Shown: positions 7,287 to 16,470, numbered from the stretch's first letter. The stretch: 43,442 bases of DNA from an uncultured Bacteroidia bacterium (GCA_937936615.1 CALDDN010000014.1:1-43442); one strand, 5' to 3'. The notes: generated by a model not told the origin, from the sequence alone. Numbers and translations: made by a program.

Positions 7287-7377
7287 GGGATGGGAACGGG
7301 CGCCAGACTGCTGTTTCCAGAACCATGTCCTGCCCTGGGTACCGGCGGTGGGGCAGCCAGATTGGGGCCGGTAACCT

Positions 7378-7408
7378 TTGCCCCGCGCCGCCGCAGGCCG
7401 TAGCTTTG
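7378..7408 (+). promoter_or_regulatory. aspS promoter, Bacteroidota type
   Basis: TTG at 7378-7380, a 20-nt spacer and TAGCTTTG at 7401-7408 match the TTG-N19-21-TAnnTTTG consensus exactly. The -7 box ends only 7 nt before the aspS ATG (7416), so the mRNA probably begins at or within a few bases of the start codon. Confidence 0.75.
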
Positions 7409-7415
7409 TCTCGCC

Positions 7416-9188
7416 ATGTACACGTCCTACCGAACCCATACCTGCGGCGAGCTGTCGGCCCGCCAGATTGGCGAAACCGTATCGCTCTGCGGCTGGGTGC
7501 AGCGCGTGCGCGACCTGGGCCGCTTTGTCTTCGTCGACCTGCGCGACCGCTATGGCCTGACGCAGCTGGCCCTCAACGCCGAGCGCGACCCCAAGGGCTA
7601 CGAGCTGGCCCGCAAACTGGGTCGCGAAACCGTCGTCCGAGCCACCGGACGGGTTCTCGAACGCGAGAGCAAAAACCCCAACCTGCCCACGGGCGAGATC
7701 GAAATCGAACCCTCCGACCTCGAAATCCTCGCACCGGCCCAGCTCCCCCCCTTTCTGATCGAAGACGAAACCGACGGCAGCGAGGAACTGCGCCTGCAGT
7801 ACCGCTACCTCGACCTGCGCCGCCCTGTGCTGACGCGTGCCCTGACGCTGCGGGCTGCCACCGCCCGGGCCGTCCGCGAATACCTCGATGCCCAGCACTT
7901 CCTCGAAATCGAGACGCCTAACCTGATCAAAAGCACGCCCGAGGGTGCCCGCGATTTCATCGTACCCTCGCGCCTGCACCCGGGCAGCTTCTACGCCCTG
8001 CCCCAGTCGCCCCAAATCCTCAAGCAGCTGCTCATGGTTTCGGGCTACGACCGCTACTACCAGATCTGCAAGTGCTACCGCGACGAGGACTTCCGAGGCG
8101 ACCGCCAGCCCGAGTTCACCCAGATCGACTGCGAGATGAGCTTTGTGCGCCAGGAAGACGTGCTTTCCATCTTCGAGGGCATGGTCAAATATGTATTCAA
8201 GAAAATACTGGACTACGACCTGCCGCCCCTGCAACGCCTGCCCTACGATGAAGCCCTGCGCCGCTACGGCACCGACAAGCCCGACCTGCGCTTTGGCCTC
8301 CCGATCACCGAGCTGGATGCCGCAGGCAGCGAGTTTCCGGTTTTCCGCGAGGCCCTGGCCCAGCCCGACGGGCTGGTGGCCGGTATCCGCGTGCCCGGTG
8401 CCGCCGACTGGACGCGCAAGCAGCTCGATGCCCTGACCGACTTCGTCAGGGAGCCGCACCGCGGCCTTCGGGGGCTGGTCTGGATCAAGTACGGAACCGA
8501 TGGCAGCTGGAAATCCTCGATCGACAAGTTCTTTTCACCCGAGGGGCTGGCCCGCCTGTGTGCCCCCTTCGAACCGGCAGCGGGCGACCTGCTGCTCATC
8601 GCCGCCGACCGCACGTCCCGCGTGCGCAAGGCCCTGGGCGACCTGCGCAACCACGTCGCCCGTCAGGCCCAGCTCTTCGACCCCGCCAGCTGGTCGGTGC
8701 TTTATGTCGTCGATTTCCCGCTGGTCGACTGGGACGAGGAGAGCCAGACCTGGCAGGCCGCCCACCACCCCTTCGTCATGCCCCACGAGCACGACCTCGA
8801 GCGGCTCAGCTCCGATCCGGCAGCGGTACGCGCCCAATGTTACGACATGGTCATGAATGGCAACGAGATCATGAGCGGCAGCATCCGCATCCACCGCAGC
8901 GACATTCAGGCGCAGGTCTTTGAGCTGCTGGGCTTGAGTGAAACCGAGCAGCGCGAAAAATTCGGCTTCCTGCTCGATGCCTTCCGCTTTGGCGCACCGC
9001 CGCACGGGGGCTGCGCCTTCGGTCTCGACCGCTGGGTGATGCTCATGACGGGCGGGCAGACCATCCGCGATGTGATTGCCTTTCCCAAGAACAGCGCGGG
9101 CCGCGATATGATGCTCGACGCGCCGGCCCCCGTCGATGCCCAGGCCCTGCAAGACGCGCACATCGCCGTACGGGGGGAAAGCAACTAG
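7416..9188 (+). CDS. aspS: Aspartyl-tRNA synthetase
   Basis: AspS charges tRNA-Asp with aspartate. The 590-aa protein is of bacterial type: an N-terminal OB-fold anticodon-binding domain (about 1-110), a class II catalytic core, and an inserted GAD-like domain in the middle (about 285-425). Class II motif 2 is seen in CKCYRDEDFRGDRQPEFTQ and motif 3 in GCAFGLDRWVMLM. The flipping loop is TPEGARDFIVPSR, and QSPQ follows it. The length is normal. It is transcribed from its own promoter and probably leaderless. Its stop codon overlaps the convergent fadD stop within a shared CTAG at 9185-9188. Confidence 0.97.
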   Translation: MYTSYRTHTCGELSARQIGETVSLCGWVQRVRDLGRFVFVDLRDRYGLTQLALNAERDPKGYELARKLGRETVVRATGRVLERESKNPNLPTGEIEIEPSDLEILAPAQLPPFLIEDETDGSEELRLQYRYLDLRRPVLTRALTLRAATARAVREYLDAQHFLEIETPNLIKSTPEGARDFIVPSRLHPGSFYALPQSPQILKQLLMVSGYDRYYQICKCYRDEDFRGDRQPEFTQIDCEMSFVRQEDVLSIFEGMVKYVFKKILDYDLPPLQRLPYDEALRRYGTDKPDLRFGLPITELDAAGSEFPVFREALAQPDGLVAGIRVPGAADWTRKQLDALTDFVREPHRGLRGLVWIKYGTDGSWKSSIDKFFSPEGLARLCAPFEPAAGDLLLIAADRTSRVRKALGDLRNHVARQAQLFDPASWSVLYVVDFPLVDWDEESQTWQAAHHPFVMPHEHDLERLSSDPAAVRAQCYDMVMNGNEIMSGSIRIHRSDIQAQVFELLGLSETEQREKFGFLLDAFRFGAPPHGGCAFGLDRWVMLMTGGQTIRDVIAFPKNSAGRDMMLDAPAPVDAQALQDAHIAVRGESN

Positions 9189-10870
9189 GCACTCTTGCCC
9201 AGCTTGGCCAGCTCGGCATCGCGCAGGGGCCGGCGCAGGATTTTGCCCACATTCGATTTGGGCAGTTCGGCGATGAATTCGTAGTACTTGGGCCGCTTGT
9301 AGCCCGTGAGGTTTTCTTTACACCAGTCGGCCAGTTCGTCGGCCGTCAGGCTGCTGTCGCGGGCAACGACAAAGGCTTTGACGGCCTCGCCGGCTTCGCC
9401 GTCGGGAATGCCGATGGCGGCGGCTTCCAGTACCTTGGGATGGGCTACGAGAACATCCTCCACCTCGTTGGGGTAGACGTTGAAGCCCGAAACGAGGATC
9501 ATGTCCTTCTTGCGGTCGACGATGCGGAAAAAGCCGTCGGGGTCCATCGTGGCGATGTCGCCCGTGTGGAGCCAGCCGTCGACCAGGGTTTTGGCCGTCT
9601 CGTCGGGCCGGTTCCAGTAGCCCTTCATCACCTGCGGGCCGCGGATGCAGAGTTCGCCCCGCTCGCCCTGGGGCACCTCCTGATTGTTGTCGTCGAGGAT
9701 GGCACATTCGGTCGAGGGGATGGGCATGCCGATCGAACCGCTGCGTTCGCGTCCGTCCACGGGGTTGAAGTGCGTGACGGGTGAGGCCTCGGTCAGGCCG
9801 TAGCCTTCCATGAGCACGACCCCCGTAACCGCCCGCCAGCGTTCGGCCACCGCCGTCTGCAGGGCCATGCCCCCCGCTACCGTCAGGTGCAGGCTCGAAA
9901 AATCGAGCTGAGCAAAGCGCGGGTGGTTGAGCAGAGCATTGAACAGGGTGTTGACCCCTGTGATGCAGGTGAACCGCCACTTGCTCATTTCGTTGACGAA
10001 ACCCTTGAGGTCGCGGGGATTGGTGATGAGCACGTTGAGGCCGCCGTACCGGGTGAAAAACCAGAAATTGACCGTCTGGGCAAAAATGTGGTAGAGCGGA
10101 ATGGCGGTGATGATGATTTCCTGACCGGGCTTGAGGCGGTTGCCGATCCAGCCAGCGATCTGTTCGACGTTGCTCACCAGATTGCCGTGGGTGAGCATCG
10201 CGCCTTTGGCTACGCCGGTCGTCCCGCCGGTGTACTGGAGCAGGGCCAGCGAGTCGGGCGTCAGTTCCACGGGGTGGAAGGTGCTGTGCTGGCCCAGCTT
10301 GAGGGCCTGCTCGAAGGGCGTTACATAGGGCAGATGATAGGGCGGCACCATCTTCTTGAGGTAGCGTACCACAAAATCGGTGATCAGCCCCTTGAGGAAA
10401 GGCAGCAGGTCGGCAATCCGCGTAACGATCACGTGCTTGATCTCGGTTTTGGGCAGCACCGTTTCGAGCTTGGAGGCAAAGTTGTCGAGAATGACAATGG
10501 CTTTGGCCCCCGAATCGCGAAACTGATGTTCCATCTCACGCTCGGTGTAGAGCGGGTTGGTATTGACGACCACCAGACCGGCTTTCAGCGCGGCGATCGT
10601 CGCAATGGGCAGGGCCAGCAGGTTGGGCATCTGAATGGCGATACGGTCGCCGGGCTGCAACGTGGTGTGTTTCTGGAAAAAAGCCGCTAGCTGCGTGGAG
10701 AGCTTGTCTACTTGAGCATAACGCAGGATCAGGCCCAGGTTGGCGAGGCAGGGCCGCCCGCCAAACTGCCGGACGCTCTCACTCCAGAGGTCTACCAGGC
10801 TGTTGAGCCGGTGCGGGTCGATTTGGGCCGGAACCCCTACGGGGTAATGCTTGAGCCAGACAGGTTCCAT
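9185..10870 (-). CDS. fadD: Long-chain fatty acid-CoA ligase
   Basis: This enzyme activates fatty acids to acyl-CoA through an acyl-adenylate. The 561-aa protein has all core motifs of the adenylate-forming family: the P-loop YTGGTTGVAKG (213-223), GYGLTEASP, the hinge segment GWLHTGDIATMDPDG followed by FFRIVDRKKDMILVSGFNVY, and the C-terminal lysine in PKSNVGKILRR. The ATG at 10870 gives the usual FadD N-terminus (MEPVWLKHYPVGVP); an upstream in-frame extension of 27 codons runs through AT-rich DNA and is rejected. It ends convergently with aspS, with overlapping stop codons. A degenerate relative lies upstream on the same strand. Confidence 0.93.
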   Translation of the reverse strand: MEPVWLKHYPVGVPAQIDPHRLNSLVDLWSESVRQFGGRPCLANLGLILRYAQVDKLSTQLAAFFQKHTTLQPGDRIAIQMPNLLALPIATIAALKAGLVVVNTNPLYTEREMEHQFRDSGAKAIVILDNFASKLETVLPKTEIKHVIVTRIADLLPFLKGLITDFVVRYLKKMVPPYHLPYVTPFEQALKLGQHSTFHPVELTPDSLALLQYTGGTTGVAKGAMLTHGNLVSNVEQIAGWIGNRLKPGQEIIITAIPLYHIFAQTVNFWFFTRYGGLNVLITNPRDLKGFVNEMSKWRFTCITGVNTLFNALLNHPRFAQLDFSSLHLTVAGGMALQTAVAERWRAVTGVVLMEGYGLTEASPVTHFNPVDGRERSGSIGMPIPSTECAILDDNNQEVPQGERGELCIRGPQVMKGYWNRPDETAKTLVDGWLHTGDIATMDPDGFFRIVDRKKDMILVSGFNVYPNEVEDVLVAHPKVLEAAAIGIPDGEAGEAVKAFVVARDSSLTADELADWCKENLTGYKRPKYYEFIAELPKSNVGKILRRPLRDAELAKLGKSA

Positions 10871-11141
10871 GACTAGGATACAGGTTTGAATAAATTTAAT
10901 TAACAAAAGCCGATAAATCATAAAATTAAACCTTGGAAGGCAGAACGCCAAGTACGCGGGCGTGTATTCGTTCGGCTGACCAGCCGCATCCTGCGCCTGA
11001 AGAGGGAGGCTTCGCGGATGGCCTGTTCCGGAGCAAGCAGTAAGTCAATGCCCTACGGAAGGCAGTCTCGATTTTTATGCCCAGCCAGTGACTGAGGCGG
11101 CCGACTGGCAAAGCTCTTTGCACAGGGCTGACGATGCCGGC

Positions 11142-12362
11142 TCAGGTTCGGCTCGAGGCTGCCGACGCGACCCCCAGGTACCGGGTGGCGGCAAGGCTCT
11201 GCAGCTCGTGGCCCGTGTCAACGAGCACCTGCACCCCCAGCGGATCGAAGAAACGACGCAAATCCTCGACCCACGGGCCATGATCGACCGTAACAACCTG
11301 CAGGGCCGGCAGGTAACGCTTTTTGATTTTCTGAAAAACGAAGCGGCGGCTGGGCCAGCGGCCCAAGCCCGCCACCAGACCTGCGGACTCGCCCCGCTGG
11401 GCAGCGGCGCGAATACGCTGGTCGTTGCGGTAGGCACGGGCCAGGTAACGCCTGCGCAGGGGGTGGTCGGCCTGAAACTGGCGGGCCAGCAGCTGGCAGA
11501 ATTCCTCCAGCCAGACCCCGCTGGCTACCAGCACCGTAATCCGCTGCTGGCGCAGCTGCTGGAGTACGGTCGTACCATGAGGCGGAGCCAGGATCAGGCG
11601 ATCGGCCACGCGCAGGGGCCAGTAGATCCCCAGGCCCACGGCCCAGCCCTGCCATTCCTGTGCCACGGTCAGCACCCGCGGACGGGCGGGCCAGGCACGC
11701 ACCGTGGCCAGCTGTGCCCGCAGCCACTGCATGCGTTCGCCACGGCTCAGCTCGCGGACCACACAGCGATCGTGAGCCGTTTCGACCCAGCGTAGCGAGG
11801 GGCTGCCGGCAGCAGGGGCCGTTTTTTGGGTTTCGACCTCGGCCAGGTGCTCGCGCCACCAGTTTTTACCCACAAAGAGGGCAGCCTCGAGGGTGGTCAG
11901 GCGGTCGTTTTCCTGAAGGCGGTCGCCCCGATCGGTGTTGCAGACCAGATGCAGGGGCTGGGTCAGCGCATCGAGCCAGCTTCGAAACTGAGTATAAAAG
12001 CGGTAGTCGGCACAGTAGTAGAAGCGGGCTTCCGTTTGGCGGACCAGGTCGCGGAGCTGACTCTCGGGCTGGCGGGGGTCGAAGGTCAGACTCAGGCCGC
12101 CAGCGAGCTGGATGCTCATTTCGATGGCCGGAAACCAGACATCGGAGGCACAGAACAGCACGACGGCTTCGCCCGTTCGCAGGCCGCGCAGCATCCAGTA
12201 GGCGGCCAGGCAGTGGGCGGCGGCATTGAGTGCCTTGAGGCTCAGGCCGGCACGGCTGCCGGCGGCATAGAGCACGGGCCGCTCGGCCGGCACTTCGGCC
12301 AGAAGCGTTTGCCACCACGTGGCAGGGTGTTTTATCGGAGCGTCGAGTCCCGTATGCCGCAT
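11142..12362 (-). CDS. Degenerate, shortened acyl-CoA synthetase-like protein
   Basis: A 406-aa protein resembling the FAA1-type long-chain acyl-CoA synthetase fold. The N-terminus has GLSLKALNAAAHCLAAYWM and GEAVVLFCASDVWFPAIEMS, typical of the adenylation domain. The region FVFQKIKKRYLPALQVVTVD followed by FFDPLGVQVL aligns with the family stretch just before GYGLTE. Catalytic motifs are lost: the P-loop position reads DRCVVRELSRGERMQW (198-213), and GYGLTE is replaced by DTGHELQS (382-389). The protein then ends, so the whole C-terminal subdomain with the TGD motif and the catalytic lysine is missing. The frame is intact over 1.2 kb, which argues for a maintained non-catalytic protein over a recent pseudogene. 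The 271 bp downstream hold no remnant of the missing part. Confidence 0.65.
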   Translation of the reverse strand: MRHTGLDAPIKHPATWWQTLLAEVPAERPVLYAAGSRAGLSLKALNAAAHCLAAYWMLRGLRTGEAVVLFCASDVWFPAIEMSIQLAGGLSLTFDPRQPESQLRDLVRQTEARFYYCADYRFYTQFRSWLDALTQPLHLVCNTDRGDRLQENDRLTTLEAALFVGKNWWREHLAEVETQKTAPAAGSPSLRWVETAHDRCVVRELSRGERMQWLRAQLATVRAWPARPRVLTVAQEWQGWAVGLGIYWPLRVADRLILAPPHGTTVLQQLRQQRITVLVASGVWLEEFCQLLARQFQADHPLRRRYLARAYRNDQRIRAAAQRGESAGLVAGLGRWPSRRFVFQKIKKRYLPALQVVTVDHGPWVEDLRRFFDPLGVQVLVDTGHELQSLAATRYLGVASAASSRT

Positions 12363-12576
12363 CGTCCATGCCAGCCTGCAGGCGGCCCAATCAGGGTCTA
12401 AGATTACGCAATTTTAGTCAATGGGTACCGCCCGCGGACCTGCCCCGCTCGGGCCGACGGAATCCGTGACATGCCCAAAAGGCAAATACAGACTCGTTGT
12501 TTTGTTAAATTTTTTAGTACAAAAATTTAGCCAAAAAACAATTAATCATCAAAAAAGATCAATAATCAATTTTTAA

Positions 12577-13446
12577 TCAGGGAATGGCCAGCAGGGTAAT
12601 CAGCCCCGCCACCATCAGGTACTTGAGCAGGCGGCTCAAGAGGCCGTAATCGGCGGGCTTGCGGGCCTGGCGCAGCAGGCGGGCCACCCGCAGCAGGGGT
12701 ACCTGCACCAGCATCATGGACAGGAGCACATAGACCCGTAGATTCTGTTCGGCCAGCACCCAGTGCACGAAGTAGGGCGCGTTGCAGGCCAGCAGCAGCA
12801 GCCCCAAGCCCACCCAGAGCACCGACCGGGTCTGCTTGACCCCTACGAGGATCGGCAGGGTCTGCAGTCCATGCTCCAGGTCGCCGGGTAAGTCCTCCAC
12901 ATCCTTGCAGACCTCACGGATGAAGGTAATGAGAAAAGCCAGGATCATGCCCCAGAGGTGCCCCATCTTGAGGTGAGCCAGCAGCCCGCCGGCCAGCACC
13001 ACCGCCGCCGTGAGGGCCGCAATGACCAGGTTGCCAATCACGGCCTGCCGTTTGAAGAGCCGGGCATAGTAATAGAGGGCACCGATAGCCCCCACGTTGA
13101 GCAGCTGGAACTTGAGCGGCAGAGCCAGCGACACGAGCAGAGCCACCCCGTTGACCACAAAATAGGCCGTCATGACTTTTTTGGCCGAGATGTATTTGCT
13201 CACCCGGACGGCGTGGGGCTTGTTGATGCGGTCGATGGCCAGATCGGCCACGTCGTTGATCCAGTAGCCGGCGGACATGATGCCCAGCAGCAGCAGCAGC
13301 TCGGTCCAGAAGACCGGATCGAAAACAAAATCGAACTGGAAGAGATACGATATATAGGCGGAAAAGCTGAAAGTCAGGCCCGCGATCAGCAGGTTGACGG
13401 GGCGGGCCAGCCAGAAAAGGTGGCCGAGATCGGCGGGGCGCAGCAT
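12577..13446 (-). CDS. UbiA-family prenyltransferase
   Basis: A 289-aa membrane protein with about eight to nine helices and both aspartate-rich motifs of UbiA prenyltransferases: NDVADLAID (N64, D65, D68, D72) and KDVEDLPGD (D182, D185, D189). These bind the prenyl diphosphate through magnesium. Bacteroidota members of this length are often annotated as geranylgeranylglycerol-phosphate geranylgeranyltransferase-like; the acceptor here is not known, and quinone or heme pathways are alternatives. It is divergent from rsmA with 35 bp between start codons, so the two genes must share a very small promoter region. The intergenic DNA downstream (12480-12576) is strongly AT-rich. Confidence 0.85.
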   Translation of the reverse strand: MLRPADLGHLFWLARPVNLLIAGLTFSFSAYISYLFQFDFVFDPVFWTELLLLLGIMSAGYWINDVADLAIDRINKPHAVRVSKYISAKKVMTAYFVVNGVALLVSLALPLKFQLLNVGAIGALYYYARLFKRQAVIGNLVIAALTAAVVLAGGLLAHLKMGHLWGMILAFLITFIREVCKDVEDLPGDLEHGLQTLPILVGVKQTRSVLWVGLGLLLLACNAPYFVHWVLAEQNLRVYVLLSMMLVQVPLLRVARLLRQARKPADYGLLSRLLKYLMVAGLITLLAIP

Positions 13447-13481
13447 GGTTGCCGCTCAATTTACGAAATTGCCGGCAGCCC

Positions 13482-14288
13482 ATGCCCGACGACCGCCTCC
13501 GCCCCAAGAAACGCCTGGGGCAGCACTTCCTGCGCGAACCGGCCACTGCCGCCCGCATCGCCGCCCTGCTGCGGCCCCGTCCCGAGGAGTCGATCGTCGA
13601 AGTGGGGCCGGGCGAAGGCATTCTGACCCGGCATCTGGCAGCCCTCGGTGCTCCCTGCCTCATGGCGGTGGAGTACGATGCGGCTGCTGTCGCACTCCTG
13701 CAGCGGCAGTCGTGGCCGGGCGGCACGCGCATCGTGCACGCCGATTTTCTGGACTGGCCCCTGCCGGCAGGCAACGCTCCCTGGGTCTGGGCCGGCAACC
13801 TGCCCTATCAGATCACCTCGCCCATTCTCTTCCGGCTGCTGGCCGAGCGCGAGCAGGTTCGACGGGCCGTCTTCATGATGCAGCGCGAAGTGGCGCAGCG
13901 CATCGCCTCGCCGCCCGGCACGCGCGAAAGTGGCATCCTGAGCGTGCTGCTGGGAGCCTGGTACCGCATCGAAACAGGCTTCGACCTGGGACCGGAGGCC
14001 TTCCGACCGCCGCCCAAAGTCTGGAGCCGCGTCATCGCCCTGGAGCGGCGATCCGATGCACCGCCGGTCGATTTCGCAGCTCTGACGGCGGTCGTCAAAG
14101 CCGGCTACGGGCAGCGGCGCAAGCAGCTGGCCAACGCCCTGCGGCCCCTGGCACTGGAACTGCCCCCGGGTTGGGCTGCCCTCCGGGCCGAAAATCTGAT
14201 CCTCGATCAATGGCTCGCCCTGGCGGAGCAACTGGCGGCGCGGGGCCACAAGGCATATTCCGACTCGGTGTGCTTCGACGACGAGTAG
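13482..14288 (+). CDS. rsmA: 16S rRNA A1518/A1519 dimethyltransferase
   Basis: RsmA (KsgA) dimethylates two adenines near the 3' end of 16S rRNA during small-subunit assembly. The 268-aa protein has KKRLGQHFL at the N-terminus, the SAM-binding motif VEVGPGEGILT (39-49), an acidic residue in AVEYD, HADFLDW, and the catalytic NLPY (106-109) in GNLPYQITSPILF. The C-terminal part has the usual FRPPPKVWS and GYGQRRKQLANAL. The ATG at 13482 gives the standard start (MPDDRLRPKKRLGQHF). It is divergent to the ubiA-type gene and convergent with the glycosyltransferase gene across a 260-bp AT-rich gap. Confidence 0.95.
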   Translation: MPDDRLRPKKRLGQHFLREPATAARIAALLRPRPEESIVEVGPGEGILTRHLAALGAPCLMAVEYDAAAVALLQRQSWPGGTRIVHADFLDWPLPAGNAPWVWAGNLPYQITSPILFRLLAEREQVRRAVFMMQREVAQRIASPPGTRESGILSVLLGAWYRIETGFDLGPEAFRPPPKVWSRVIALERRSDAPPVDFAALTAVVKAGYGQRRKQLANALRPLALELPPGWAALRAENLILDQWLALAEQLAARGHKAYSDSVCFDDE

Positions 14289-14548
14289 CAAATTTTAAGT
14301 CAAAAAACAGAAAAATAAGCTACATAATATTTTTTAAAGCACTTATTGTTTTTTAAAAAAATTGAATATAAGTATACGGGGCGGGTTGAACCAAGCCTGC
14401 ATTGCGGGCAATCAATAATTTCATCTTCAATCTTTTTTCAGCCTGCCTGGATTGATTCCGTCCTGCAGCCCGCCAGCGATCGCCTATTTTTGCTGAAGAA
14501 TTAAGTGTAAATAATTTTCATTAGGAACCATCGGACGCAGCAGCGAAG

Positions 14549-15640
14549 CTATACCCCGCAAATCCAGTCCACGTAGCGATCGGACCAGGCCGCTGTCGAC
14601 CAGGCGGCGACGACATCGTCGCGACCCTGCCGACCCAGACGCAGGCGCAGGCCGGCATCGTCGATCAGGCGGCCCAGTGCCTCGACCCATTCGGCGGAGG
14701 TCTGCGCCCAAAATCCGTTCTGACGCGGACGAACAATCTGGCAGTTGACGCCCACGGGCGAAACCACTGCCGGTGCCTCGAAGGCCAGGTAGGTCAAGGC
14801 TTTGAGGCCGCACTTGCCCCGCGTCCAGGGCGTGTCGGGCAGGGGCATGAGGCCGATGTCGAAGCGGGCCAGAGCCGCCAGTTCGGCCGCCACCGACCAG
14901 GCTTCGCCCTGCAGGCCGAGGCTGGCAATGCTGACGCGCTCATCGCCGAGGAGTTCGAACCGCACGCGGTCGCCGTACCGGTCTTTGATGGCTTCGAAGG
15001 CAGGCAGGGCATGCAGGAAATGGCTGACGGTGGTAGGGCTGCCACTCCAGCCAATGACCACGGGTAGGGCGGGATCGGGCTGGCGGGGGGTGGGCCGGCG
15101 GTAAATGTCGGTATCGACGGTCGTAGGCATGACGCGCACCGCGGGATTGAGGCGGCGGGCTTCGTGGGCCAGGTAGTCGTTGCCCGCCAGCACGAGGTCG
15201 GCCAGGCGGATGAGGTCGTAGGTTTTTTCGGGGCGTTTGAGCCAGGCCCAGCGGCGGTTGGCGGCCGAGACATCGCGCAGCCAGAGGCTGTCGTCGAAGT
15301 CGTAGATGAGGCGGCAGCCCCGTTTTTTGAGGCCTCGCTCGAAGAAGGCCCCCCCCACGGGAAAGGCCTCGCGGTGGATGAGCACCCGGCTGCCGTCGGG
15401 AATGCTGCGCAGCTGGCGGCGGCGGCGGTGTGCCAGACGCAGCAACAGGCGGGCCTTGGCGGCAGGGCTGGCCCGCCCGTAGAAGAGGCGATCGTCGGCC
15501 GCGTCGAGCAGGGGCAGCCAATGCAGAGTCAGGCCGACCGCTTCGAGGGCGGGGGCGTACTGCTCGCAGCGGTAGCGTTGGCTGGGGGCCCGGCCCGGGC
15601 GGTGGGGCACAACCAGCCAGAGCGCATCGGAAAGGAACAT
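14549..15640 (-). CDS. Glycosyltransferase (GT-B fold, GT4-like)
   Basis: A 363-aa glycosyltransferase with the N-terminal pattern PGRAPSQRYRCEQYAPAL, a middle segment LIYDFDDSLWLRD, the typical linker NDYLAHEARR and VRVMPTTVDTDIYR, then the C-terminal nucleotide-sugar domain (VVIGWSGSPTTVSHF, FDIGLMPLPDTPWTRGKCGLKALTYLA). The GKCGLKALTYLAF stretch carries the region that contacts the donor in GT4 enzymes. Donor and acceptor are not predictable. The ATG at 15640 leaves 4 nt to the upstream stop; an ATG at 15664 would overlap the upstream gene. It is the last gene of a three-gene operon. Confidence 0.85.
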   Translation of the reverse strand: MFLSDALWLVVPHRPGRAPSQRYRCEQYAPALEAVGLTLHWLPLLDAADDRLFYGRASPAAKARLLLRLAHRRRRQLRSIPDGSRVLIHREAFPVGGAFFERGLKKRGCRLIYDFDDSLWLRDVSAANRRWAWLKRPEKTYDLIRLADLVLAGNDYLAHEARRLNPAVRVMPTTVDTDIYRRPTPRQPDPALPVVIGWSGSPTTVSHFLHALPAFEAIKDRYGDRVRFELLGDERVSIASLGLQGEAWSVAAELAALARFDIGLMPLPDTPWTRGKCGLKALTYLAFEAPAVVSPVGVNCQIVRPRQNGFWAQTSAEWVEALGRLIDDAGLRLRLGRQGRDDVVAAWSTAAWSDRYVDWICGV

Positions 15641-15644
15641 GGCT

Positions 15645-15869
15645 TCACTCGCTGAGCTGGACATCGACGGGCGTGCCCCACATGCGGAAGCTGAAAACGG
15701 GAACGGCCCGCAGGCGTGCCCGCAGCTGCTGGCCCTCGTGCTGCAGGTCGGGGGGCAGGCCCGATACCGGCTCGTAACGGGCACCGTCGGGGCCAATGAG
15801 GCCCCAGAAGCCCCCCTCCAGGTCGACCCATCGGACGGTCAGTTCCAGCTCGTCGGAAGAAATGGGCAT
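15645..15869 (-). CDS. Small conserved OB-like protein
   Basis: A 74-aa protein with the pattern VDLEGGFWGLIGPDGARYEP, then RLRAVPVFSFRMWGTPVDV. Many short bacterial and archaeal proteins have the form EGGFWGIIxDDGxxYxPxxLP followed by a basic strand and a MWG motif, consistent with a small beta-barrel. No function is known. It lies 4 nt after the DUF697 gene and 4 nt before the glycosyltransferase gene, so the three are certainly co-transcribed. Confidence 0.75.
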   Translation of the reverse strand: MPISSDELELTVRWVDLEGGFWGLIGPDGARYEPVSGLPPDLQHEGQQLRARLRAVPVFSFRMWGTPVDVQLSE

Positions 15870-15873
15870 GTGC

Positions 15874-16470
15874 TCAGTAGTCCTTGAGGATGACTTGCTT
15901 CAGTTGCTGGAACTCTTCTTCGGAAAGAAGGCCGGCATCGCGCATGGCGGCCAGTTCCTGCAGGCGTTGCAGGACGTCGTCGGAGGGGTTGCCGCTGCGC
16001 CGTTCGCTTCTGTTTTTCCGGAGGTTCTCGGCATACGATTTACCCTTTTCGAACTGCTGGCTGAAGAGGTCGGCAAAGCGTTTGGGGTCGAAATCGAAAC
16101 GGGTGCCGCCCGATTCGTAGTGGGTTACCATGACCTGCCCCAGCGCGTAGGTGCTGGCCCCCGACATGACGGCCATCGAGACGCCCCCCAGCAGGCTGCC
16201 AATGCCCGGCACGAGCTTGAGGGCACTGGCCCCCACCCGGGCGGCCAGCCCCCCGGCCAGTGCCCCCACCCAGGCGCGGGCACTGCTTTCGGAATAGTCC
16301 TTGCCGTAAACCTCCGAGAGGCGGTGAATCATGTTGAGCTGGGTACCTGTAACAAGGGCCACATCCACTACCGGAAGCGGAACGGCCCCCATGCCCATGC
16401 TCAGCAGGACGTGGTTACGGATGATGCGGTCGATTTCGTCCTGTTTTTCTTTCATGGGAATCAAATCCAT
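15874..16470 (-). CDS. DUF697-like protein with C-terminal SHOCT domain
   Basis: A 198-aa protein. The first part has the DUF697 pattern (RIIRNHVLLSMGMGAVPLPV, VDVALVTGTQLNMI, then glycine- and alanine-rich hydrophobic stretches up to about residue 115), found in GTPase-associated membrane proteins. The end (LQELAAMRDAGLLSEEEFQQ) is a SHOCT motif, a short helical oligomerisation segment. The middle (about 135-165) is charged. The start at 16470 (MDLIPMKEK) was preferred; an ATG five codons later is also possible. Upstream on the minus strand TATATTCG is one mismatch from the -7 consensus. No function can be given. Confidence 0.8.
   Translation of the reverse strand: MDLIPMKEKQDEIDRIIRNHVLLSMGMGAVPLPVVDVALVTGTQLNMIHRLSEVYGKDYSESSARAWVGALAGGLAARVGASALKLVPGIGSLLGGVSMAVMSGASTYALGQVMVTHYESGGTRFDFDPKRFADLFSQQFEKGKSYAENLRKNRSERRSGNPSDDVLQRLQELAAMRDAGLLSEEEFQQLKQVILKDY

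Noticed and set aside
6522-8459. 645-codon minus-strand open frame opposite mtnB and aspS
   Set aside because: No family match and antisense to two clear enzymes; long antisense frames are expected at this GC content.
10871-11141. C-terminal remnant of the degenerate acyl-CoA synthetase downstream of its stop
   Set aside because: None of the frames contains TGD, the RKK hinge or the lysine motif.
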